From DATDRQ01 sp035291645 (GTDB lineage Bacteria > Chloroflexota > Anaerolineae > Anaerolineales > UBA4823), in assembly GCA_035291645.1 (NCBI GenBank), contig DATDRQ010000073.1, forward strand, positions 1 to 6,122: DNA of 6,122 nucleotides, read 5' to 3'. The translations under genes were made by a program, and so were the position numbers. Of this stretch, positions 1-5,518 are shown piece by piece (position 1 is the first letter of the stretch; each line of letters opens with the position of its first letter). The notes beneath the pieces are model-generated. The model was not told the DNA's origin. It saw nothing but the letters and a program-made list of their open reading frames with translations, and did no database searches.

Positions 1-339
1 GTCGACCCGGTGATCTGCGAACAGGAGACCAAGCTGCGCCTGCAGGAGGGCCTGCTGATGCTCTACACCGGGATGACCCGTTCGGCGGACGACATCCTGC
101 GCGAGCAGAGCCATAACACCGAGAACGACGGCGACAAGCGCACCTCGTTGCAGCGCATAGCTTGCCTGGCCCACCAGCTGCGTGAGGCCCTGGTCCTGAA
201 CGATTTGGAAGGGTTCGGCGAAGTGCTGCACGCCGGCTGGCTGGAGAAGAAGAAACTGGCTTCCGGGATCAGCAACCCTGCCATAGACAGTTATTCGGAC
301 TCGGGCAATCGAGCGCGAAATAAAGCACGTTCGAAATAA
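1..339 (+). pseudogene. C-terminal fragment of an HddA-type GHMP kinase, truncated at its 3' end
   Basis: The frame is open from base 1, so the 5' part of the gene lies outside the window and the GTG at base 10 is not the true start. The stretch LLMLYTGMTRSADDILREQ and, later, FGEVLHAGWLEKKKLASGIS and ISNPAID (bases 268-288) match the C-terminal half of D-glycero-alpha-D-manno-heptose 7-phosphate kinase-like GHMP kinases, which phosphorylate sugar phosphates in the cytoplasm for nucleotide-heptose synthesis. In that family ISNPAID is followed by about 60 further residues that include a GGK..GAGGGGF glycine-rich motif. Here the family sequence stops at about base 288, and 16 unrelated residues lead to a TAA at 337-339. 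Those residues are read antisense through the end of the minus-strand gene that starts at base 291. I therefore call a broken gene. Related sugar kinases such as L-fucose kinase are possible, but the GISNPAID signature favours HddA. Confidence 0.75.
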
Positions 340-1403
340 CCTCCCTCCAGGGACAAATTGTCGTAACCCTTGGTGAGCAATACCTCCATTAAGGGAGTCA
401 TCTGGCGTGCATAATGGTCCATACAGGCTTCGGGATGGATACCAGGCCATGAATAACAAGAGGTCGTAATCCTGCGGTGCTCAGAGGGAATGGTTGCCGG
501 CACGGTAGAATCCCATTCCAGGTCGGTTGGCATATATACATACTTGTCCAAATTGCCCTGGGGTATCCCTTCTATCCCTCTGACAACCGGTGGCTCGTGG
601 TCCAGCAAGTATGGATCAACAGCCAGATCGGCGACAACGGCATGATCCGGTAAGCATCCAAGCCAGGCATTCGGAATGACCGGCAAGCTGGGATTTCTGC
701 GTTGGGTTGCGTCGACAAGCACATCTACCTGCTGCAACAATGCTTCCATCGCCAGGCGATTTTGGGAGAGGTTTCGCCCAATCGTCAGAGCAATCGATCC
801 TAGCCCATTACTCTCGATTTGACGGGTATTTCGTTCAATGTTACCGAGCTTTGTGGCTGCTTCGACGGCATGTTTGCCAATCATACCGCTCCCGAGGATC
901 AAGACATGAAACGGTTTGTCACTTTCTCGTTGCAATCCAGGCCACATTTGCTCAAAAATATCGAAAGTTACCTCCAATCCATTCCAAGCCACCGCCCGCA
1001 TGTTCTCGACCAGGCGTAGATTCTGATCGTCGACAATGCTGTCCAGGGATATCGATCGGATACCCAGTCTATTGAGGGTTTCCACCCGTTGCGGGCGGGT
1101 AGGGTAGTGGAGCATCGAAACCAGGCAAGTGCCCCGGTTGAGCAGCTCGAATTCATCCTTATTTGGAGAACGCAACACGATTACGTAGTTCTTTTGGTAG
1201 GCTTCGCTCTGCTCTACTCTGAAGACGCACGGATTTCCCTGGCGGTAATCGTCAAAACTGTAACCCAGGCGGCTTCCGTAGCCTTCTGAGAGATAAACAT
1301 CTGCGAAACGTGTCAGCATTTGGATGAAATCTGGCGGGAAAACGCGTTTCTCTCCTGGTTCTTTACGCATGCGCGGAAACCCGACCGAAATGATTTTTTT
1401 CAA
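291..1403 (-). CDS. AlaDH/PNT-superfamily dehydrogenase-like protein, paralog B (370 aa)
   Basis: This is the downstream gene of a minus-strand pair. The N-terminal half has the alanine dehydrogenase / transhydrogenase / N5-(carboxyethyl)ornithine synthase pattern: VGFPR, EPGEKR (R20), then SEGYGSRLGYSFDDY (39-53). VSMLHYPTRP carries His99, which aligns with the catalytic His of alanine dehydrogenase. The position of the family's catalytic Lys is Arg78 (VIVLRSP). A Rossmann loop GSGMIG lies at 171-176. The second strand reads ALTIGRNL (205-212), without the acidic residue that usually binds NAD ribose, so NADP use or a lost cofactor are both possible. The C-terminal half shares GIEGIPQGNLDKYVYMP and CYSWPGI with the paralog. 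The start is TTG, with AAAGGA about 8 bases upstream, and it overlaps the upstream stop as TTGA, which implies translational coupling. The C-terminus is about 9 residues shorter than the paralog's and abuts the broken kinase. The substrate is unknown; an oxidoreductase acting on an amino or imino acid is the best guess. Confidence 0.8.
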   Translation of the reverse strand: MKKIISVGFPRMRKEPGEKRVFPPDFIQMLTRFADVYLSEGYGSRLGYSFDDYRQGNPCVFRVEQSEAYQKNYVIVLRSPNKDEFELLNRGTCLVSMLHYPTRPQRVETLNRLGIRSISLDSIVDDQNLRLVENMRAVAWNGLEVTFDIFEQMWPGLQRESDKPFHVLILGSGMIGKHAVEAATKLGNIERNTRQIESNGLGSIALTIGRNLSQNRLAMEALLQQVDVLVDATQRRNPSLPVIPNAWLGCLPDHAVVADLAVDPYLLDHEPPVVRGIEGIPQGNLDKYVYMPTDLEWDSTVPATIPSEHRRITTSCYSWPGIHPEACMDHYARQMTPLMEVLLTKGYDNLSLEGGYFERALFRARLPESE

Positions 1404-1417
1404 CGTTGGTTTCCTTT
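1400..1417 (-). promoter_or_regulatory. Translational coupling junction: TTGA overlap with Shine-Dalgarno
   Basis: On the minus strand the stop TGA (1402-1400) of paralog A overlaps the TTG start (1403-1401) of paralog B. A purine-rich AAAGGAA at 1417-1411 lies inside the end of paralog A, about 8 bases before the TTG. This fixes the weak TTG as the real start and shows that the two proteins are made from one transcript. Confidence 0.75.
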
Positions 1418-2548
1418 CGGTGATTTATTGCTCCAGTGAGAGAGCATAGCACGACCGATCGCGCGCTGGAAAAAGCTCCCATGCGGGTCGATATGGTTAA
1501 CTCCCTGGGCCTTCGCAATTTCATGAATAATTGGGATTATTTGCTTTCCGTATAAGTCCATGCAATCCCTGGGATATATCCCCGGCCATGAATAACAGGA
1601 GACCGCCAGCCGCCTTTCTTTGGTTGGAACGCAAGCGGGGATCGCTTCGTAAGCAGGATCATCGGGCATGAAAACATATTGGTCCAGGTTCCCTTGCGGG
1701 ATCCCTTCGATCCCTTTCACGGTGAGAAGTTCCGTATCGCATTCATACGGGTCTACCGACAGATCGAGCAGCACGGCATGCTGGCGCATCAGGCCAATCC
1801 AATCGTTGAAGATAACCGGCCTGGTCGGATCCAGTCGTTGGGTGGCATCGACCAGGATATCCGTGTACTTCAAGATTTGCTGCGTGATGGCAGGATGGTT
1901 GGTTAAATCATGATCAACTGCGGTAACCTGGACACCGGTGGCACCGATCGAGGCCATATGATGCCAGGTTTCTTCATTACCATAGCGAATTGCGGCCTGG
2001 ATAGCCAGTAACCCCACCGCGCCAGCACCGAGCACAGTTACTTTAATCGGTAGGCGATGCGGGTCTTCCAGGCCCGGAGGAGGATAATGCTCTTTCAACA
2101 CATTAAAAGCCACCTCGACACCATTCCAGGCAACCGCACGCAGGTTCTCAACGAGCCGTCGTCCAACATCATCTTTGACAGAATCGAGGGATATGGCCTC
2201 TATTCCGATCTCGTTCAGGAGCGCAACCCGGCGAGGTCGCGTTGGAAAGTGCAGCATGGAGACCAGGCAGGTGTTCGGCTGAATGGCAGCAACCACATCA
2301 TCTCCCGGATAACGCAGCACGAGCACGATATCTTTCTGATAGGTCTCTTCGAAAGTTGTGAAATGGGCAGTTGGGGCTACCGCCAGGTAATCGTCGTCCT
2401 GGTAACCCATTCCGGTGCCGTAACCGTGCTCGAGAAAAATCACGAAACCATAATGATACAGGCGCTTGACAAACTCAGGCAGGAAATCCCTTTTTTCTCC
2501 TGGTTCTAAGTGCATCCTTGGGAGACCGATGGATAGGTTAGAGTTCAT
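1400..2548 (-). CDS. AlaDH/PNT-superfamily dehydrogenase-like protein, paralog A (382 aa)
   Basis: This is the first gene of the minus-strand pair. It resembles alanine dehydrogenase and N5-(carboxyethyl)ornithine synthase: IGLPR, EPGEKR (R20), EHGYGTGMGYQDDDY (40-54), and VSMLHFPTRP with His100 as the likely counterpart of the catalytic His. Arg79 (VLVLRYP) sits where alanine dehydrogenase has its catalytic Lys. The nucleotide-binding loop is GAGAVG (174-179). The acidic residues expected for NAD binding are present in AVDHDL (D212/D214), but about 38 residues after the loop instead of the usual 20 or so, so there is an insertion in the fold. DATQR, LDLSVDP and CYSWPGI are shared with the downstream paralog. 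I choose ATG at 2548 because it aligns with the paralog's start and has GGA 7 bases upstream; a TTG at 2560 would add four residues. The cytoplasmic enzyme's substrate cannot be told from sequence. G+C is visibly lower than in the plus-strand genes. The neighbouring paralog suggests a heteromer or consecutive reactions. Confidence 0.82.
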   Translation of the reverse strand: MNSNLSIGLPRMHLEPGEKRDFLPEFVKRLYHYGFVIFLEHGYGTGMGYQDDDYLAVAPTAHFTTFEETYQKDIVLVLRYPGDDVVAAIQPNTCLVSMLHFPTRPRRVALLNEIGIEAISLDSVKDDVGRRLVENLRAVAWNGVEVAFNVLKEHYPPPGLEDPHRLPIKVTVLGAGAVGLLAIQAAIRYGNEETWHHMASIGATGVQVTAVDHDLTNHPAITQQILKYTDILVDATQRLDPTRPVIFNDWIGLMRQHAVLLDLSVDPYECDTELLTVKGIEGIPQGNLDQYVFMPDDPAYEAIPACVPTKERRLAVSCYSWPGIYPRDCMDLYGKQIIPIIHEIAKAQGVNHIDPHGSFFQRAIGRAMLSHWSNKSPKGNQR

Positions 2549-2603
2549 AAATACATCCAAACATTCCGGAAATCTGAAGTTTTAGAATCTGTCCAGAAGG
2601 ATA

Positions 2604-2614
2604 GTTATATTTTA
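2604..2614 (-). promoter_or_regulatory. Weak candidate -10 region for the minus-strand operon
   Basis: Reading leftward, TAAAAT followed by the overlapping TATAAC lies about 56-66 bases upstream of the ATG at 2548. No good -35 hexamer stands at the right distance, so this is only the best AT-rich candidate in the gap. The operon may need an activator or use another sigma factor. Confidence 0.25.
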
Positions 2615-2638
2615 CACTAGGTAATTATCTGAGAGGTT

Positions 2639-2660
2639 CTGTTGGTTCCCTTTCCAACAG
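2639..2660. repeat. 7-bp perfect inverted repeat in the divergent intergenic region
   Basis: CTGTTGG and CCAACAG flank the 8-base spacer TTCCCTTT. There is no T-run on either side, so it is not an obvious terminator. It lies between the divergent promoters of the dehydrogenase pair and dmeF, about 40 bases upstream of the dmeF -35 region, where a regulator-binding site is plausible. Confidence 0.5.
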
Positions 2661-2679
2661 GATCCAATCCCGGATCCAA
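2660..2679. repeat. 8-bp direct repeat, GGATCCAA twice, 12-bp period
   Basis: GGATCCAA occurs at 2660-2667 and again at 2672-2679, separated by TCCC. The 12-base period is near one helical turn, so both copies would face roughly the same side of the DNA, and the repeat begins on the last base of the adjacent inverted repeat. A tandem regulator site is possible; function is inferred only from position. Confidence 0.45.
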
Positions 2680-2697
2680 GTTAATCTAAGTTTTCAA

Positions 2698-2728
2698 TTG
2701 CGCCTTGGCGTTAAATTCTTGCTATAAT
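2698..2728 (+). promoter_or_regulatory. Promoter of dmeF with extended -10 and a spacer palindrome
   Basis: A perfect TATAAT at 2723-2728 is preceded by TGC, giving an extended -10 (TGnTATAAT). A TTGCGC at 2698-2703 is a fair -35 with a long 19-base spacer. The palindrome CGCC-TT-GGCG (2701-2710) sits partly in the spacer, where a repressor could block polymerase. Transcription would begin near 2735, leaving a leader of about 34 bases, too short for a metal riboswitch. Confidence 0.6.
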
Positions 2729-2756
2729 TGTCATACAAGTGAAATACCGAACGATC

Positions 2757-2760
2757 GGAG
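2757..2760 (+). promoter_or_regulatory. Shine-Dalgarno GGAG deciding the dmeF start
   Basis: GGAG lies 8 bases before the ATG at 2769. The in-frame GTG at 2739 falls only 10 bases after the -10 box and has no ribosome binding site, so the ATG is preferred. Confidence 0.7.
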
Positions 2761-2768
2761 ACGCCTGC

Positions 2769-3710
2769 ATGCACGTCGAATCGATAGCCCCCTGGAAGCA
2801 CGAACACACTTTTGGTCAGGATCATGTCCGGCCGGGCGAGAAGAATACCCGGCTCGTGATCGCCCTCACCGCCACGATGATGCTGGTGGAGATCGCGGCC
2901 GGGATCGGTTTCGGGTCGATGGCCTTATTGGCCGACGGCCTGCACATGGGCTCTCACACGATCGCCCTGGGCATCTCGGCGCTGGCCTATTTCTACGCCC
3001 GCAAATATGCGGCCGACCGGCGCTTCAATTTCGGGACGGGGAAAGCCAACACCCTGGCCGGGTATACCAGCGCGGTCCTGCTGGCCGTGTTCGCCTTCAC
3101 GATGGCCTGGGAGAGCATCCGCAGGATGTTCAATCCGGTGCCGATCGAGTTCAACCTGGCCATCCTGGTGGCGGTGATCGGCCTGATTGTAAACGCCGTG
3201 AGCGTGTGGATCCTGCGCGACAGGCAGCCGCATTCCCATTCCCACGACCACGCTCACCCCGGCCAGCACGCCGACCCGCATACGGACCATAACCTGCGCT
3301 CGGCTTACCTGCACGTACTGGCCGACGCCCTGACATCCGTGCTGGCGATCGTAGCCTTGCTGGGCGGGAAGTTTCTCGGCCTGGTCTGGATGGACCCGTT
3401 GATGGGATTGGTGGGCGCCGTCCTGGTGGCGCGCTGGTCGGTTGGGCTGATCCGGGAGGCTATGCGGGTGTTGCTGGACCAGCAGGGGCCGGCGCACCTC
3501 CACCAGTCGATCAGGCAATCCATCGAAAGCCAGGACGATAACCGCATATGCGATCTGCACCTGTGGTCGATCGGCCCGGGCGTCTTTGCGGCTGCCATCT
3601 CGATCGTGACGGACGCGCCGAAACCCCCCGAGGAATACAAGCGCCTCATCCCGGATCACCTGGGGCTGGTGCACGCCACGGTCGAGGTGCATCCCTGTAG
3701 AAGCTGTTAA
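2769..3710 (+). CDS. dmeF: CDF-family Co(II)/Ni(II) efflux transporter DmeF (313 aa)
   Basis: This inner-membrane cation diffusion facilitator exports divalent metal in exchange for protons. Six hydrophobic segments fall near residues 29-48, 50-75, 96-114, 129-149, 179-198 and 203-225, followed by a cytoplasmic domain of about 75 residues with DLHLWSIGPG. Hallmarks of the DmeF branch are HEHTFG near the N-terminus, GSMALLADGLHMGSH, RFNFGTGK and AYLHVLADALTSVLAI. By comparison with other CDF proteins the transport site should be H59 and H63 in segment 2 and H182 and D186 in segment 5. The HxxxH in segment 2, in place of the HxxxD or DxxxD of many zinc carriers, agrees with a Co/Ni role. A His-rich loop (eight His between 155 and 174) joins segments 4 and 5. 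The protein appears complete. No DmeR/RcnR-type regulator gene is adjacent. It is probably monocistronic, with its own promoter and an inverted repeat 27 bases after the stop. Exact metal specificity is inferred. Confidence 0.92.
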   Translation: MHVESIAPWKHEHTFGQDHVRPGEKNTRLVIALTATMMLVEIAAGIGFGSMALLADGLHMGSHTIALGISALAYFYARKYAADRRFNFGTGKANTLAGYTSAVLLAVFAFTMAWESIRRMFNPVPIEFNLAILVAVIGLIVNAVSVWILRDRQPHSHSHDHAHPGQHADPHTDHNLRSAYLHVLADALTSVLAIVALLGGKFLGLVWMDPLMGLVGAVLVARWSVGLIREAMRVLLDQQGPAHLHQSIRQSIESQDDNRICDLHLWSIGPGVFAAAISIVTDAPKPPEEYKRLIPDHLGLVHATVEVHPCRSC

Positions 3711-3737
3711 ACACACATAGTTCCTGACGCCCAGGTA

Positions 3738-3795
3738 TTTAACGCAAGGGCGCAGAGACGCAGAGATTAAATATCCTTCGCGTCTTTGCGTTAAA
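3738..3795. repeat. Imperfect inverted repeat of the AACGCAA/GACGCAGAG type
   Basis: TTTAACGCAA (3738-3747) and TTGCGTTAAA (3786-3795) are perfect 10-base arms. Counting the next ten bases inward, 16 of 20 positions pair. The left arm runs into an internal direct repeat (CAGAGACGCAGAG, 3753-3765). Such AACGCAA...GACGCA-rich inverted elements recur between genes in many bacteria, so I read it as a small dispersed repeat or MITE-like remnant. No clear target duplication flanks it. In RNA it could also act as a weak terminator for dmeF. Confidence 0.65.
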
Positions 3796-3814
3796 TCCCG
3801 ATCTTTTGTATAAC
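3786..3814 (+). promoter_or_regulatory. Promoter of the ComEC-like hydrolase gene, -35 inside the repeat arm
   Basis: TTGCGT (3786-3791) and TATAAC (3809-3814) are separated by exactly 17 bases. The -35 hexamer lies within the right arm of the inverted repeat. The predicted start near 3821 leaves only about 7 bases before the ATG at 3828, and no Shine-Dalgarno sequence is present, so the message may be nearly leaderless. Confidence 0.5.
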
Positions 3815-3827
3815 AAGATTAACTTCC

Positions 3828-4721
3828 ATGCGCGTCCTGATCCGGCTGGCCTTGCTGCTCCTGTTGGCCCTGCCTCTGCTAGGGCCGGGCTTACGCGCCG
3901 CCCCGGCCTCGGCTGCTGCTTCCCAACCAATCCGCGTCTTCTTCCTCGACGTCGGGCAGGGCGACGCCACCCTGATCCGCGCCGGGCAGGACTTCGACGC
4001 GCTGGTGGATGGCGGGCGTAAGTCCGCCGGCGAAAGGGTGCTGGAGACCCTGCGCCGGCTGGGCGTGGACGACCTGGAGGTGCTGGTGGCGACCCACGCC
4101 GACGCCGACCACACCGGCGGGCTGATCGCCGTGCTGGAGGACGATGCGCTGGCTGTGGAGAGCGTCCTGTACAACGGCTACCCCGGCGAAACCCAGACCT
4201 GGGCCGGGTTTGCCGCCGCGGTCCAGGCCGAGGGGCTGACCCTGACGCCCGCCCAGCGTCCGCAGGTCTTCGCCTGGGGCGGGGTGCATGCTGCGGTGCT
4301 CAACCCGCCTCCAGGCCTGCTCGACCCGGACCAGAACCAGGCCTCCATCGTCCTGCGCCTGGAGGTGGGTCCCTTCGCCCTGTTGCTGCCCGCCGACATC
4401 GATTCAGGGGTGGAGGCGCAGCTGCTGGCGGGTGGCGAGCTTCTCGACTCGGACCTGCTCAAGGTGGCTCACCACGGCAGCCAGTACAGCTCTTCGGCGG
4501 AATTCCTGCAGGCGGTCGACCCCGCCCAGGCGGTCATCTCGGTCGGGCTGAACCCGTACGGGCACCCCGCCCCGGAGACGCTGGCCCGCCTGGCGGCGGT
4601 TGGCGCGCAGGTCTGGCGCACCGACTGGCACGGCACGCTCGTGTGGCGCGGGGAGGGGGATGGCGATATCCTGTTTGCGCTGAACACCTACGTGCCGTTG
4701 GTGGTACAGGGGGGTCCGTAA
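3828..4721 (+). CDS. Secreted ComEC-like metallo-beta-lactamase-fold hydrolase (297 aa)
   Basis: A signal peptide (MRVLIR, then a Leu/Ala-rich core to about residue 22, likely cleavage after the Ala run at 27-31) leads to one metallo-beta-lactamase domain. Its motifs are those of the hydrolase domain at the C-terminus of ComEC/Rec2: FFLDVGQGDATLI (38-50), VDGG (60-63), THADADHTGG (89-98; metal ligands H90, D92, D94, H95), LLLPADID (185-192; D190), KVAHHGS (212-218) and NPYGHP (242-247; H246). The competence-channel membrane domain of full ComEC, usually some 400 residues, is absent, so this is a free-standing exported enzyme. In ComEC the domain is thought to degrade the non-transported DNA strand; here a secreted nuclease or phosphodiesterase is an inference. 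ATG at 3828 places the signal peptide correctly. Codon use is strongly G+C rich. The active site looks complete. Confidence 0.85.
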   Translation: MRVLIRLALLLLLALPLLGPGLRAAPASAAASQPIRVFFLDVGQGDATLIRAGQDFDALVDGGRKSAGERVLETLRRLGVDDLEVLVATHADADHTGGLIAVLEDDALAVESVLYNGYPGETQTWAGFAAAVQAEGLTLTPAQRPQVFAWGGVHAAVLNPPPGLLDPDQNQASIVLRLEVGPFALLLPADIDSGVEAQLLAGGELLDSDLLKVAHHGSQYSSSAEFLQAVDPAQAVISVGLNPYGHPAPETLARLAAVGAQVWRTDWHGTLVWRGEGDGDILFALNTYVPLVVQGGP

Positions 4722-4744
4722 AACCGTGCCGTAACGATATCAAT

Positions 4745-4770
4745 CGTTCTGCAACCCCGTTCTGCAACCC
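4745..4770 (+). repeat. 13-bp perfect tandem duplication
   Basis: CGTTCTGCAACCC occurs twice in direct succession (4745-4757 and 4758-4770), followed five bases later by a partial CGTTC. It lies 24 bases after the stop of the hydrolase gene and 35 bases before the next -10 box. It may be replication slippage or a doubled protein-binding site. Confidence 0.7.
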
Positions 4771-4804
4771 GCTAGCCGTTCAAATCGCCACAGCCCATAA
4801 TTTC

Positions 4805-4852
4805 TATAATGACGACTTCAGGCGCTCAGTTGAGCGGGCGCGCTGGTAGAAT
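4805..4852 (+). promoter_or_regulatory. Promoter region of the methyltransferase gene, two candidate -10 boxes
   Basis: A consensus TATAAT stands at 4805-4810 but has no convincing -35. A second candidate, TAGAAT at 4847-4852, is preceded by TGG (extended -10) and ends 6 bases before the GTG start, which would make the message leaderless. Between them CGCTCA-GT-TGAGCG (4823-4836) is a 6-bp inverted repeat. It would sit just downstream of the first start site or about where the -35 of the second belongs, so it is a candidate operator. Confidence 0.4.
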
Positions 4853-4858
4853 GAGGCT

Positions 4859-5518
4859 GTGCCCTTCTACAGAGCTCGCATCTACCCTTTCCTGGTAAGC
4901 AGGCTGGGCAATCCGGAACCAGTGCGGGAAATTCGCCGGCGGATCATCCCGCTGGCTCGCGGGACCGTCCTCGAGATCGGCGTGGGTCCCGGCGTAAACT
5001 TCGTGTACTACGATCCGGCCCTGGTCGGCAAGATCTACGCGCTCGAGCCCAACCCGGAGATGATCCGGCTGGCGGAACGGCAGCGCCGCCGGACACAGCT
5101 GCAGGTCGAATATCTGGACCTGCCAGGGGAACGAATTCCATTAGCAGAAAGTTCCGTCGATACGGTGGTCAGCACCTTCACTTTATGTACGATTCCTGGC
5201 GTGGCGGAGGCGATCCGAGGTATCCGGCGCGCCTTGAAGCCAGGCGGGCAGTTGCTTTTTATCGAAATCGGTTCGTCACCCGATCCTGCAGTGCAGCGCT
5301 GGCAGGCGTTTTGGGAGCCATTTCACCAGCGGGTATTCGCAGGCCTGCACCTGACCCGGGACATGCCTGCCTTGCTTACCCAGGGCGGCTTCCAGATCGA
5401 ACAGATGGAGAGGGGATACCTGACCCCATTCCCGAAGTCGTGGGCACACTGTTGGTGGGGCCGCGCCGTACCGAGCCGCGGCCCTCATGTCCGCCCGGCG
5501 CAAACCGAGGAGCTGTAG
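4859..5518 (+). CDS. Class I SAM-dependent methyltransferase (219 aa) with a repeat-derived tail
   Basis: This small cytoplasmic methyltransferase has the Methyltransf_11 / UbiE-like fold. Motif I is VLEIGVGPGVNF (37-48, SAM-binding glycines), the ribose-binding acidic residue is E63 in YALEPNPEM, and LPGERIPLAESSVDTVVSTF is followed by RALKPGGQLLFIEIG (124-138). The N-terminus FYRARIYPFL and the ending GYLTPFPKSWAHCWWGRAVP resemble METTL7-like or phospholipid/quinone methyltransferases, so a lipid or small-molecule acceptor is plausible but not shown. GTG at 4859 is the only usable start: TAG at 4847 closes the frame and the next ATG is codon 68. GAGG lies only 2 bases before the GTG, too close for a normal ribosome site; GGTAGA is 8 bases away. 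Residues 206-219 (SRGPHVRPAQTEEL) and the stop are encoded by the first 43-bp tandem repeat, so the ancestral protein probably ended near residue 205. Confidence 0.85.
   Translation: MPFYRARIYPFLVSRLGNPEPVREIRRRIIPLARGTVLEIGVGPGVNFVYYDPALVGKIYALEPNPEMIRLAERQRRRTQLQVEYLDLPGERIPLAESSVDTVVSTFTLCTIPGVAEAIRGIRRALKPGGQLLFIEIGSSPDPAVQRWQAFWEPFHQRVFAGLHLTRDMPALLTQGGFQIEQMERGYLTPFPKSWAHCWWGRAVPSRGPHVRPAQTEEL

Noticed and set aside
1..6. GTCGAC at the very first bases as a cloning-site boundary
   Set aside because: A six-base site at the edge can be chance, and the kinase frame runs straight through it; nothing else indicates vector sequence.
2735..2768. A NiCo-type or other metal riboswitch in front of dmeF
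   Set aside because: From the predicted transcription start to the ATG there are only about 34 bases, and no conserved riboswitch core is visible.
2739..2768. GTG at 2739 as the start of dmeF
   Set aside because: It lies 10 bases after the -10 box, has no ribosome site, and the added residues do not resemble the family; ATG 2769 has GGAG at 8 bases.
2925..3716. Long open frame on the minus strand opposite dmeF
   Set aside because: It is the antisense reading of a clear transporter gene in G+C-rich DNA, has no recognisable domain and no promoter; the Gln/His/Arg-rich composition is typical of a shadow frame.
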